From Bacteroidales bacterium UBA5536 (lineage in GTDB: Bacteria > Bacteroidota > Bacteroidia > Bacteroidales > F082), in the NCBI GenBank assembly GCA_002426795.1, contig DINQ01000016.1, positions 378,275 to 434,945 on the forward strand: a stretch of 56,671 nucleotides of DNA. Direction: 5' to 3'. The first letter of the stretch is position 1, and each line of letters opens with the position of its first letter. Made by a program: the position numbers and the translations under genes. Under the pieces are notes generated by a model. The model saw nothing but the letters and a program-made list of their open reading frames with translations. It ran no database searches and had not been told where the DNA came from. Positions 17,875 to 26,996 of the stretch are shown piece by piece.

Positions 17875-19695
17875 TTATTGTTCTTTCCTGACCATCATCA
17901 AGCAGCGCTTACAATCGAATTGCAGGCGGTATTTGCGGTTATGGTCCTCGAGGTAGAGTGGTTCCGGAGGCGCGTTTTTTTGATCCTGCCATTTGGGGCA
18001 AAAACCCAACTCATATTTCAGACAATAGCGTGTGGTCATCAATAATTGGTCTGCCGCTATCTCCCCAATTTCTAAGGCCTTCTCCTGTTTCTCAACCCCA
18101 TGTTCAGTGTAAAACTGTGCTGCCTTGTGGTTGGCGATATTCTCTGAAAAATCAACTGCTTTCTTTGGATACAGAGATTTTGCCTGTTTATGCTGCACTT
18201 CTTTGGCAGTAAAATGCTTTATTCGTAACTGCTCGTGCTGTTGGAACAACACGCGCCTGATATCGTTGAGGCTTGAGATACGGAAAAAGTAGGCCGATTT
18301 ACAATGGATGTTCACCTCGCTGACATCGAACATCGCGTTGCCCGACTTCGAAAGCTGGGCGATCAGGTTCTTTTCAGCCATAGCTGCGTCCTTGGCCTTT
18401 TCGGGCAGCGGTTCAAGACGGTAAACAGAAGTCAACTGGTCTTCATCGGTGAGTGAAAACAACAGCGCATTTCCTTCTTCCATAAGCCCGATGGAGGCGC
18501 CGACTTTCCGTATGGACTGATCTGCCTCAAGCTGTTTGGTAAAAATGTGGTCGTAGTTGCGGTAGAGTTTCATGCCGGGTGCTAAGTGCGTCGTGTCGTT
18601 CACCAGCACTCTGTGGTCGCTTAGCTTTTCGACTCTGAGGCCAATCAATTCGCCGTCTTTTACAAAGCACAAACCATCTCCATTGTGTAGCGCCGAAGTT
18701 CCGGTGAGGGTGAAGAATCCGGATCCTACCTGCCCGACAACGCCAATTTCCTGTCCCATCGACTTTGGTGAAGCCGGATTGATCAGTTCGTTTTGTCGCC
18801 CGTTGAGGAAATAGGTTGATGACAGTCTGTTGAAGCTTTTCTCCGGATCTGGGTCGAAACTGATCTGGGTGTTGCCCGATGAGGCTTTGCTGAAGCCGGC
18901 ATCAGCTGCAAAGATGTCATCAAGTTTTCTCCGGTAATAACTCACCACGTTTTTGATATAGTTCAGGTCTTTGAGCCGGCCCTCGATTTTTAAACTTGTG
19001 ATACCCGCCTTCATCAAATCAAGCAGCTGGTGGCTCAGGTTGAGGTCTTTCAGCGAAAGGAGGTGACTGTTCAGGATGACTCTGTTGCCTTTTCCGTCGA
19101 CCAGGTTGTAGGGATGGCGGCACATCTGGGCACACATTCCCCTGTTGGCACTGCGTCCGGTGAGGACCTGGCTGAAATAGCATTGTCCGCTCAGGCTCAC
19201 ACACAGGGCACCATGGATGAAAAACTCCAGCCCGGCGGTGGTTTGTTTTCGGATGTTGTGTATCTCGTCGAGTGACAATTCACGGGCCAGTATGATGCGC
19301 TCAAAACCCAGCTGATCGAGAAAAGCAATGCGGTCAGGCGAAAAGTTGTTGGTTTGCGTGCTGGCATGCAGGGCAATGGGAGGGAGGTTCATCTGCAGTA
19401 TGCCCATGTCCTGAATGATGAGGGCGTCGGCGCCGGCCTGATACAGCTGATGGATGAGCTGTTCGGCTGCTTCCAGTTCGTTGTCGTACAACAGGGTATT
19501 CAGTGTTACAAAAACCTTTGCCCTGTAGCGGTGGGCGTATTGTACAAGTTGGGCAATATCGGCCACACTGTTTGAAGCAGCAGCCCTGGCGCCAAAACGA
19601 TCGGCCCCAATATACACGGCATCAGCACCATAGTTGATGGCGGCTTTGCCTGATGTCAGGTTTTTCGCGGGAGCCAGAAGTTCTATTTCAGTCAT
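17875..19695 (-). CDS. U32 family 'peptidase', RlhA-like
   Basis: 606 residues. N-terminal U32 barrel opening 'ELLAPAKNLTSGKAAINYGADAVYIG' (about 5-30), and the U32 signature E-F-F-I-H-G-A-L-C (157-165) with G-Q-C-Y-F-S (170-175). Cys165, Cys172, Cys188 and Cys192 fit the four-Cys Fe-S site known in this superfamily. The middle carries the collagenase-associated DUF3656-type region, and the C-terminus adds another Cys cluster (YCLKYELGFCP ... CKRC). The two-domain form resembles E. coli RlhA, which makes 5-hydroxycytidine in 23S rRNA with prephenate as cofactor; true peptidase activity is doubtful. Single gene; family sure, exact substrate not. Confidence 0.85.
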   Translation of the reverse strand: MTEIELLAPAKNLTSGKAAINYGADAVYIGADRFGARAAASNSVADIAQLVQYAHRYRAKVFVTLNTLLYDNELEAAEQLIHQLYQAGADALIIQDMGILQMNLPPIALHASTQTNNFSPDRIAFLDQLGFERIILARELSLDEIHNIRKQTTAGLEFFIHGALCVSLSGQCYFSQVLTGRSANRGMCAQMCRHPYNLVDGKGNRVILNSHLLSLKDLNLSHQLLDLMKAGITSLKIEGRLKDLNYIKNVVSYYRRKLDDIFAADAGFSKASSGNTQISFDPDPEKSFNRLSSTYFLNGRQNELINPASPKSMGQEIGVVGQVGSGFFTLTGTSALHNGDGLCFVKDGELIGLRVEKLSDHRVLVNDTTHLAPGMKLYRNYDHIFTKQLEADQSIRKVGASIGLMEEGNALLFSLTDEDQLTSVYRLEPLPEKAKDAAMAEKNLIAQLSKSGNAMFDVSEVNIHCKSAYFFRISSLNDIRRVLFQQHEQLRIKHFTAKEVQHKQAKSLYPKKAVDFSENIANHKAAQFYTEHGVEKQEKALEIGEIAADQLLMTTRYCLKYELGFCPKWQDQKNAPPEPLYLEDHNRKYRLQFDCKRCLMMVRKEQ

Positions 19696-19926
19696 CTATC
19701 GGGCAGAATTTGGGCGCAGACAATGTTCGTATCAGTCGTGAAACTGACCGCAAAGATAGGATTGTCAGCAAAATATGTGGTGGGGTAATGGATGTTACTC
19801 CAATGATAAGTACAATAAAGGGGATTCGCGTTTGCTTTTGGTCGTAACAAAGTTTAACACAAGGTCAATGATGAAGTCAGAAGGTTGAATTACTTAGTTT
19901 AGTCATTGGCATTCAGCTTGATACAT

Positions 19927-20193
19927 CTATTTGTTATTTCCAGCAAGTCTTTTAGTTTCTTCAGCAGAGTCTTCTTTTTGGACCGAAAGAAAAGAGGAGA
20001 TTTTCTTTGCCCCATATGCAGCTCCCAGTGCGAGCATGATGCCAAGTCCGCTGCCAATGGGAGATGAGCCGCCTACCGGCCCACCACCTGTACCAGGATC
20101 ACCCGGGGGGTCAGGAGGGCCTGCCTGACCAAAAAGAGTAGTACTCAGCATGAAGAGGGCAAGGAGTGATAATGTCGCAAAATATTTTTTCAT
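19927..20193 (-). CDS. PID-CTERM-like small secreted protein
   Basis: 88 residues. Signal peptide at about 1-22 (ending LFGQ), a Pro/Gly-rich linker (24-45, with PPDPPGDPGTGGG), then 'PIGSGLGIMLALGAAYGAKK' (about 45-64), and a charged tail. This architecture matches the Bacteroidota PID-CTERM sorting-domain proteins, in which a P-I-D motif precedes a glycine-rich membrane helix ending in Tyr-Gly-x-Lys-Lys. Here the motif is P-I-G, not P-I-D. The tail after the helix is about 24 residues, longer than usual. It starts 10 bp after the stop of the GLUG protein and is probably co-transcribed with it. Confidence 0.75.
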   Translation of the reverse strand: MKKYFATLSLLALFMLSTTLFGQAGPPDPPGDPGTGGGPVGGSSPIGSGLGIMLALGAAYGAKKISSFLSVQKEDSAEETKRLAGNNK

Positions 20194-20203
20194 GGCGGTA
20201 AGG

Positions 20204-23170
20204 TTAAAAGATCATTAGTTTTTGAATGTATTGTTTTTTCGCAGTAAGCACACGGACCAGCAATGCGCCTTTTTGCCGGCAAGGAATAATTGAGACAGCA
20301 TTCAGCGTGATATTAGAGGTTTGGACCAAAGTCCCCAGAAGGGTAAGAACCTCTACTTTGGCTTGCTGACCTGTTTCGCCTTCCACATCAATAAATATTT
20401 GCTCCCCATTAGCCCAGCAGCGTATGTGTGTTGCATTCAAATTTTCGTTCAGACCGGCAAAGGAACCAAAATGGAGTATAAAGCGGTCTGCATTGTTATC
20501 AGCTTGATGCTGAAAACAATAGCTGTTTTGGAGCCGGAGGTTGGTTATGTTGTTGGTGAGCTGATCCTGAAGATGGATTTCCAGCTCAGAGTCGAAGGTG
20601 TCGATCAGATCAAATTGCAGACATACTTCGCCTGCCTCGTTCATCTCAAACCCCACAGGTATCGAAACGGTCTCACCTGTAAGTGTCATGGTGTTGATAG
20701 AAAGAGCCTGACCATCAGTTGAAAAGGTGTAAAGTTGAGGTGCGCTTCCAAAACCAAAAAGCTTGGTTGCATCATCCTGAATGTTAAAGGTATTGCTTGC
20801 TGCTTCTCTGAAACGGATATATGCCACATCTTTCAGGTTGTCTGAAATGGCCTTAACCAGAAGTTTGTTGCTGCCAACATTTTTTTGCTGCTTATAATAG
20901 TCTTTATCGCTGTGCAGTCGGACTGAGTTATCAAATTGTAGAATAGGATTATCACCGCTGGCTTTCACAAAAACAGCCTGTCCTATAGGGATGATATTCC
21001 CACCGGCCGGGTCGCCTCCGTTGTAGGCCGTATAATTACCAGACTGACTGTCGAAAAACCAGATGCTGGATTCCAGATTCGATCCGGTGAGGTCAACTGC
21101 ATCCCAGTCTATGGCTGAAGGGTATGGATTGGGGATGAGGTTGTAGTTGCCTGTTATTGTGGTTGCAATGTTGGAAGTGAAGGTGCCATTTTGGAAAACT
21201 CCTGCAAAAGAATAGGTTTTATCTGCTTGGTTGTAACTTAAATAACCATTTTGTGGCAAGAGAAGGTCCGTTTCATCCTGTACGCTCGCCCAGGCTTCGT
21301 TGGATGGCGCATTCGGTGTGAACTGCCAGAGATAGCTTCCCATAAATACATCACCCGCTTGTATAGTGTCATGCAGTGGAATCGAGAGTAAGTGGTATTT
21401 AAATGTAGAGGCTTTCCCAATGGTTCCCCCGGAAGTAAAAACCTTGATCGTACCACTGGTCGTTTCGCTGTTGTGCATGAAAGAACCTGTTCCTGTCGCA
21501 TCACTTTCGATCTGCAATGTGCCATTATTGGTGATTGCATCGCTCACCGTAAGAGCGCTGTTAGCTGCAATGGTAAGCGAGGCACCTGTTTCGATGGTAA
21601 GGCTGGCGCATTTGGCCGGATCAACCATCGTATTTGTTATAGTAGGCAGGGTGCTTGTATTTGGAATAATTACTTCTTTATACTCAGATGGTCCCCCAAG
21701 GCTGCCTGTCCAGTTTGCCACGTTTGCCCAGTCCTGATCTGTGGTTCCATTCCATGTGATGGGAGCGCTTTGACTTCCGAGGAACGGGTATCCGCTTGAG
21801 ATGAATGATGTTGTATCCATATCCCAGCAATCTTCCGTGCAACCAATAGCTCTTTTGCCATTACCTACAAAAGACCAATTGGCATCGATAAAATTTTGCA
21901 GGTTCTTCATTTCATCTGTTGTCAGTCCAGTGCCACCCGCAGAAGTGCTTCTTGTTGATGCTTGCGTATCCCAAAAGCATCCATCAACGGTGCTGGCTGA
22001 TGCTCCACCAATTAATCCTCCAATAGCTACTGTCGAAGTCCTTACATAAACCCAACCTGAGCTATATGTATCATAAACATAGGAAGCATTTAATTCTCCT
22101 ACAGCACCGCCAACATACTGAGCTCTATAGGCATCAACTCTGCCCAGGTTGTATGAATTGTCTATTGTAGCACCACCTAACACTCCGCCTGAAACTCCCC
22201 CAATTTTGTTTGTTAGACTGCCACCTGCAATGTACCCGGTGTTGTAAGATTTGGTAATTGAAGCATCAGTACTACTGTGATATCCGCATATACCACCAAG
22301 ATAGGAGCCGCTAGATGCAACGCTAATTATGCCGCTATTACTACAATTTCTTATTAAATATGCATTGTATCCGGCAATTCCGGCAATATAGTTTTTGCCT
22401 CCAATTCGGCCGCTGTTTGAGCAAGAACCAATATCGCCAAAATTCATTCCTACAATGCCAGCGATATAGTTTCCCACTCCATTACCACTATTTATATCGC
22501 CAGTATTTTTGCAGTGTAATATTTGACTACTCGATGCATTAAATCCTGTAATTCCTCCAACGCACGATCCACTTGAGTTAACCACTGCGTTGTTGGTGCA
22601 AAAATTAATTTGAGAATTTAATTCATTCCTTCCTGCTATTCCACCGACATATTGTGAGCCTAATGCAAAACCATAAGTTATACAGTTCCATATATTTCCT
22701 TGAAAATCAATTAACCCAACGAGGATTCCAACATAATAATGCCCTCTTATGTCCGCATTAATTATTTTGATGTTTCTTAAATATACATTTTCGGCAATGC
22801 CAAAAAGCCCAATATAATCTGTTTCTCTAAGACTTGTTAATCTGCTGATATTGTATTCATTACCATCATAACTTCCTGTAAATTTTTCTGTTTCATTCCC
22901 TATTGGTAACCAACCTGCACCACTAAACCATGTAGATGTAGCAGATGCATCAATGTCATTTATTTGGATATAATGGCATGCCATGCGCTCTGCATAAGTT
23001 GGTGTCACAACTTCTGATTCAGGCGCCGCAATCCAATAAAGATTGTCTAAACTTGCAATGGTGTATGGATTAGCAATACTTCCATCTCCACTGGCAGGAG
23101 CGACAGGTGTTTGGCCAAAGCAGCCTAAACTTGTCATTAAAACAACAAATAATATGGTAAGTAATCTTTT
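20204..23170 (-). CDS. Large surface protein with GLUG repeats and a degenerate sorting tail
   Basis: 988 residues from the ATG at 23170; an in-frame ATG 12 codons upstream is less likely because the signal peptide (MKRLLTILFVVLMTSLGCFGQ start) begins at 23170. Domains in order: about eight GLUG-type repeats (roughly 120-430, with recurring 'YVGGIAG', 'CSNSG', 'YIAGI' blocks), a beta-helix-like segment (about 510-590), a long beta-rich region, and a C-terminal stretch (about 905-988) similar to a Por sorting tail but ending KLMIF without the usual PNP motif. Likely surface adhesin or carbohydrate-associated protein. Co-operonic with the PID-CTERM-like gene. The first half is visibly more AT-rich than the second. 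Confidence 0.85.
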   Translation of the reverse strand, partial: KRLLTILFVVLMTSLGCFGQTPVAPASGDGSIANPYTIASLDNLYWIAAPESEVVTPTYAERMACHYIQINDIDASATSTWFSGAGWLPIGNETEKFTGSYDGNEYNISRLTSLRETDYIGLFGIAENVYLRNIKIINADIRGHYYVGILVGLIDFQGNIWNCITYGFALGSQYVGGIAGRNELNSQINFCTNNAVVNSSGSCVGGITGFNASSSQILHCKNTGDINSGNGVGNYIAGIVGMNFGDIGSCSNSGRIGGKNYIAGIAGYNAYLIRNCSNSGIISVASSGSYLGGICGYHSSTDASITKSYNTGYIAGGSLTNKIGGVSGGVLGGATIDNSYNLGRVDAYRAQYVGGAVGELNASYVYDTYSSGWVYVRTSTVAIGGLIGGASASTVDGCFWDTQASTRSTSAGGTGLTTDEMKNLQNFIDANWSFVGNGKRAIGCTEDCWDMDTTSFISSGYPFLGSQSAPITWNGTTDQDWANVANWTGSLGGPSEYKEVIIPNTSTLPTITNTMVDPAKCASLTIETGASLTIAANSALTVSDAITNNGTLQIESDATGTGSFMHNSETTSGTIKVFTSGGTIGKASTFKYHLLSIPLHDTIQAGDVFMGSYLWQFTPNAPSNEAWASVQDETDLLLPQNGYLSYNQADKTYSFAGVFQNGTFTSNIATTITGNYNLIPNPYPSAIDWDAVDLTGSNLESSIWFFDSQSGNYTAYNGGDPAGGNIIPIGQAVFVKASGDNPILQFDNSVRLHSDKDYYKQQKNVGSNKLLVKAISDNLKDVAYIRFREAASNTFNIQDDATKLFGFGSAPQLYTFSTDGQALSINTMTLTGETVSIPVGFEMNEAGEVCLQFDLIDTFDSELEIHLQDQLTNNITNLRLQNSYCFQHQADNNADRFILHFGSFAGLNENLNATHIRCWANGEQIFIDVEGETGQQAKVEVLTLLGTLVQTSNITLNAVSIIPCRQKGALLVRVLTAKKQYIQKLMIF

Positions 23171-23206
23171 CATGGCTTTTGGTTTAAAAAGATGAATGAG
23201 GTTCAA

Positions 23207-23723
23207 TTGAAATGTGATTTTGGACCAAGGGGTTACTAATTGATCTTAAGATAGTTTCACCAAGGGTATAAATCCAATTTAATTTGATAAGTGATAGTGT
23301 TTTTCAAGTAGTTGTTATCAATTGTTGAGTATTTGTTGTAGGCATTTTTCCTATAATCTGCTAACTGATATTTTGTTAAGACGGATATTTTTTTAAGATT
23401 TGGATGCGATCTAAGTCCTTGTTCAGCTATCGGAAGCCCCTGAATAGCTCATAGTTTTTGGTTATTTATGGGTTCAAATTTATGCGCTCACCCTCTACGC
23501 TAAACAACGTAGTTAAAACACGACCTATCACCTAATTCACAGCCCTTTAAAGCATATTAATTTAGCGATGTGATTGTTGAAAATCTCAAAGTGCGATAAG
23601 GTCAGATTAAACTGATGTAAGAATTCACAGCTGCTTCTGCTTGCTCATGCCTTGTGTTTTGAGGTTTTCAACAATCGGGCAAGCCGAAGAGCTGTGTTTT
23701 TTTTGAACCAACCTTTTGACCCT
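23207..23723. other. Divergent intergenic region with long leader of the propeller operon
   Basis: It separates the GLUG gene (minus) from the propeller operon (plus). The left half is AT-rich with no gene. The right part holds the inverted repeats at 23572-23695 described separately. I see no consensus -7 element that convinces on either strand. Confidence 0.45.
23572..23695 (+). promoter_or_regulatory. Structured leader upstream of the propeller operon
   Basis: GATTGTTGAAAATCTCAAA (23572-23590) is inverted at 23658-23676 with 18 of 19 matches. Inside the loop, CACAGCTGCTTCTGCTTG (about 23627-23644) can pair imperfectly with GCAAGCCGAAGAGCTGTG (about 23678-23695), which lies outside the first stem. 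The two stems therefore interlock: they are either alternatives or a pseudoknot. The start codon follows 28 bp later. This has the geometry of a cis-acting leader, but pairing has not been tested. Confidence 0.4.
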
Positions 23724-24878
23724 ATGAAATATCTACAGTCCCTTTTCTTTCTCTTACTTAGCCTGACTCTTCCACTAGGATCTGCTTTTGCCCAGGGCAG
23801 CGATATGGAATTCGACCGTGTGCGCATCGGCGATGCACGACACATGATTTGTGGTCTCGATCTGGCACCCGATCAGTCATACCTCGCCATCAGCAGCACA
23901 CAGAGCTTTCCCTTTTACAAATGGGATTACAACAAGCGCACCGTGATAGCTGAGTTTGATGTCGGCAATTGGTATGCCGGTTCTTCTGTGCAACATGCTG
24001 CCGATGGAAAGTACATCCTGTTACAGCAACTCTTTTACCTTGATTACCGACCCAACAATGACCGTGAGGTTGATTTTGAAGTGATCGATGCAGCTGACGG
24101 ACGAATTGTCAAACGCTTCGAAAAATACCATGCCGTTGCACTCACACCCGATAGCCGCTATGCCCTCACCCTCACTTCGGATGAAGTGGCTTTTTGGGAC
24201 CTTTCGACAGGCAGCAAAAGCAGGTCATTTCAGGTGAGAGATGCCTCTAACGGACTCGCGGTGTCTCCGGATGGCCGTTATATAGCTGTTTCGCACATGC
24301 CATCTGAGTCGGATCTGAAGAAAGACCCCTACTACAAGAACAAAAAGAACAAGAAAGCGCTCAAGACGGCCCTCAAATTCAAACAGCAGGTGAGTGTGTA
24401 CGACGCCGAAAGCCTGAAGCTGCTGTATACGGTCAACAGCCTGTACGACATCATCTTTCGGCTGACTTACAGTGCCGACGGTCAAACCTTGTTTTGTCTG
24501 AATGTGCCAAACACCAAAGTGAAGACAGCTGTAGGCGCTTACCAGACTTATATCTCATGTATCGATGGCCGCACCGGTGAGCCGTTGCGCAAGGGTTTTG
24601 TGTCGCAATACAACTACGAACCCGATTTCAAGTTAAGTCCGGATGGACGGCTCTTCGGTGTGGTATCGCGGAGCACCAAATTCCCCGAACTGCATATCTA
24701 TGATTTTGCCACCGGCCAGCTGCTCGAGCGTTTTGAGCTCTCGTACCGCCTCTGGGAAAAGACCGATGGTGGCTTTTTGCCGGGCGATGGCCGGACGACT
24801 TTTGCCTTTCTGCCCGACAACCAAACAGTAGTGCTCACCAATGGCGATCACCTCATTTTTTACACTATTCAAAATTAA
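23724..24878 (+). CDS. Secreted WD40-like beta-propeller protein
   Basis: 384 residues from the ATG at 23724; an upstream in-frame ATG (23652) would put 24 unlikely residues before a textbook signal peptide (MKYLQSLFFLLLSLTLPLGSAFAQ at 23724). The mature part has propeller blades with WD40-like 'SPDGRYIAVS', 'SADGQTLFCL', 'SPDGRLFGVVS' and 'ATGQLLERFE' motifs, about six blades. A basic insert (about residues 203-218, KKDPYYKNKKNKKALK) sits between blades. First gene of a three-gene operon; the next starts 4 bp after its stop. Probably a periplasmic or surface scaffold; no enzymatic motif seen. Confidence 0.85.
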   Translation: MKYLQSLFFLLLSLTLPLGSAFAQGSDMEFDRVRIGDARHMICGLDLAPDQSYLAISSTQSFPFYKWDYNKRTVIAEFDVGNWYAGSSVQHAADGKYILLQQLFYLDYRPNNDREVDFEVIDAADGRIVKRFEKYHAVALTPDSRYALTLTSDEVAFWDLSTGSKSRSFQVRDASNGLAVSPDGRYIAVSHMPSESDLKKDPYYKNKKNKKALKTALKFKQQVSVYDAESLKLLYTVNSLYDIIFRLTYSADGQTLFCLNVPNTKVKTAVGAYQTYISCIDGRTGEPLRKGFVSQYNYEPDFKLSPDGRLFGVVSRSTKFPELHIYDFATGQLLERFELSYRLWEKTDGGFLPGDGRTTFAFLPDNQTVVLTNGDHLIFYTIQN

Positions 24879-24882
24879 GAAA

Positions 24883-25251
24883 ATGAAAAAATCACTGCTT
24901 CTATTCTTGATGCTGGCAGTTTTAACCTCAGTTTACGCCGGCAAAAAACCACTGATTGAGCATCCTGACGAGATCAAAGCTGCAGCTATTGCCGAACTCG
25001 ACACGGCCATGATGGCACCTGAAGGCGTGCTATACCTTTTTGCACAGAAACAACTGATCAAGGGCACCTTTGTAATGGATATTACTGTTTACGAAAAAGG
25101 AAAAGTAGCCACTGTTTTTGTGCAAAGCAACGAAGGTGGTTCATTGGCGTCTCAGGCAAAGCTCAAGGACTTTATCAAAGACTATGAATTCAACTTCAAA
25201 ACACCCAAAGGCAAAAAATATAAATTAACCTATCAGTTTCAGTTCAATTAA
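24883..25251 (+). CDS. Small secreted protein, middle gene of the propeller operon
   Basis: 122 residues from the ATG at 24883; an earlier in-frame ATG (24841) overlaps the preceding gene and would precede a clear signal peptide (MKKSLLLFLMLAVLTSVYAGKK). The mature part is about 100 residues, with 'GTFVMDITVYEKGKVATVFVQSNE' and an end rich in Lys/Tyr/Phe (about residues 105-122). It looks like a small alpha/beta or TonB-C-like domain in which a 'D-I-T-V-Y-E-K-G-K-V' strand pair is visible, but I cannot name the family. Sandwiched between two propeller genes. Confidence 0.8.
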   Translation: MKKSLLLFLMLAVLTSVYAGKKPLIEHPDEIKAAAIAELDTAMMAPEGVLYLFAQKQLIKGTFVMDITVYEKGKVATVFVQSNEGGSLASQAKLKDFIKDYEFNFKTPKGKKYKLTYQFQFN

Positions 25252-25273
25252 TTCACCTCAAAACAACACAGTC

Positions 25274-26917
25274 ATGAAAAAATTATTCTTACTCCTTATG
25301 TTGGGTGCCATGCTCACCAACAGTTACGCCCAGGACGATATGGACATTGTTTGGGAAACCAAACTTGGCCACAAAATCGATTACTATGGCACCGATCTGT
25401 CTGACAGACCCGATTCGTACAGTTTTGCAGCTGACGATAAAGAAATCAGTCTCTTCAAAAACAGTGACGGGTCGGTGATCTGGACCAAAGCATACAAAGA
25501 AATCTCTCCAAAGCTCAGAAAAGTGGATGACTTGCTTGCTTTCTGGGAGTCGAATACGATCTTCCTGTTCGACCGTAAACTGGGCAAAGACCAGATTGCC
25601 TGTATCGACATGAAGAGTGGTGAGTTGCTTTGGAACTCGGATAAATACCAGGAAGTGACAGAAGATGTAGTGACCTATGTGCCCGAAGAAGAAGGTTTTG
25701 CCATTTCGCTAAAAAAAGAGTTGGTGTTTATCAAAGCACGGTCTGGAGAAGAAGTCTGGAACACAACCAAGTTCAGCGGAACCGTGGGCGAATATATTTA
25801 TAATCCAAATGATCGTACTCTCGTAATGGTCAACTTCCAGCCCAACCTGCTTGTTGCGCTGTTCTCGGGTTTCAAAAACCAGATTGCCCGAATCAATATG
25901 GTAACTGGCGATATCCTTTGGGAAAATACCTATATTGGTCGTGCTGAACGCAAAGTTTTGACCAAAGAGTTTCTTTATAAACTTGACCTGGCAGATAACA
26001 AGGTTTTTCTCAGAATGAATGGGATGCAGGTTTACGATTACAATACTGGTGCCAACCTTTGGTCTGCTGCTTTTGATTTTACGGCCGATGTGGTGAAAGC
26101 ACCTTCTCATGCCCAGCGATTTGGTGTATATGGGGCAGTGGCGACACCGGTGATCGACGGTCAGGATATCTACGTACTGGATATGTCGAACAAGCGAGAC
26201 CAATACGTGAAAAAGTACGACATTAACACGGGCAGGTTGTTGTGGACTTCTCCCGAAATCAAAGGTGCACGTGCTATACCGAGCATGTCTGTTGTTGATA
26301 GCAAAGTGATGCTGCAAATTGGTGGTCGTGTCGAGACGCAATTTTATCGCCGTTACCGACAGGGTGATACCTGGGTTACCGAGTGGGGAGTAACTTATCC
26401 TGAAGTGAAACCATTTGGGGTGCAGGCGCTTAATGCCGATAACGGTTCACTTGCATGGGAATCGGAGCGATTCCGCAAAGGAATTACCAATGCAATCACA
26501 CTCAACGATAGTTACATCGTTTGCAGCGGTAAAGCTCTTTACAGCATTAATCCTGTGAACGGGGAGGAAAAATATGAGGTGCCGGCTGCCAAAGGAGGTG
26601 TTGGACAGGCCAGCCTTATCCTGCCCTTTAAAGACAACCAGATAGTAGTTGTGGGCGAAAAAGGCGTTTCTACCTTCAATGCCGACAATGGTGATCTGAT
26701 CGCCAGTGGCAAATACAAGACCTCCACACTCTTCGATCGTCGCGATGACATCCTGATCATGTCGACAGAGAAATCTGATTACGCAGCATTTGATCTGAAC
26801 ACCTGCCGTTACAAAGAGTTTAAAGCCCGCACAGGTGCAGGTAACTCACTCACTAACAGTGGAGAACATCTCTTTGTATACGAGAAAAAGACAGTAACAA
26901 AACTCAAAACGAGATAG
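25274..26917 (+). CDS. Secreted PQQ-type beta-propeller protein
   Basis: 547 residues. Signal peptide at about 1-19 (ending SYAQ). Repeated 'G.ilW....' blades of the PQQ/quinoprotein type are visible: 'NSDGSVIWTK', 'MKSGELLWNS', 'ARSGEEVWNT', 'MVTGDILWEN', 'YNTGANLWSA', 'INTGRLLWTS' and 'ADNGSLAWES', that is seven or eight blades. No cytochrome or dehydrogenase metal-site motif is apparent, so it is more likely a BamB-like or other structural propeller than a dehydrogenase. Last gene of the operon, 22 bp after the small protein, followed by a strong terminator. Confidence 0.88.
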   Translation: MKKLFLLLMLGAMLTNSYAQDDMDIVWETKLGHKIDYYGTDLSDRPDSYSFAADDKEISLFKNSDGSVIWTKAYKEISPKLRKVDDLLAFWESNTIFLFDRKLGKDQIACIDMKSGELLWNSDKYQEVTEDVVTYVPEEEGFAISLKKELVFIKARSGEEVWNTTKFSGTVGEYIYNPNDRTLVMVNFQPNLLVALFSGFKNQIARINMVTGDILWENTYIGRAERKVLTKEFLYKLDLADNKVFLRMNGMQVYDYNTGANLWSAAFDFTADVVKAPSHAQRFGVYGAVATPVIDGQDIYVLDMSNKRDQYVKKYDINTGRLLWTSPEIKGARAIPSMSVVDSKVMLQIGGRVETQFYRRYRQGDTWVTEWGVTYPEVKPFGVQALNADNGSLAWESERFRKGITNAITLNDSYIVCSGKALYSINPVNGEEKYEVPAAKGGVGQASLILPFKDNQIVVVGEKGVSTFNADNGDLIASGKYKTSTLFDRRDDILIMSTEKSDYAAFDLNTCRYKEFKARTGAGNSLTNSGEHLFVYEKKTVTKLKTR

Positions 26918-26950
26918 TCCCCACGCATTGAGCGATTCTGTTAATTGAGA

Positions 26951-26996
26951 AAACCCTGCCAGTCGATCCGAATGGCAGGGTTTGTTTTTGCTTTTT
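26951..26996 (+). terminator. Intrinsic terminator of the propeller operon, possibly bidirectional
   Basis: AAACCCTGCCA (26951-26961) pairs perfectly with TGGCAGGGTTT (26973-26983), then GTTTTTGCTTTTT. On the minus strand the same stem is followed by TTTTCTC, so it may also stop the convergent gene that ends at 26995. Confidence 0.92.
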
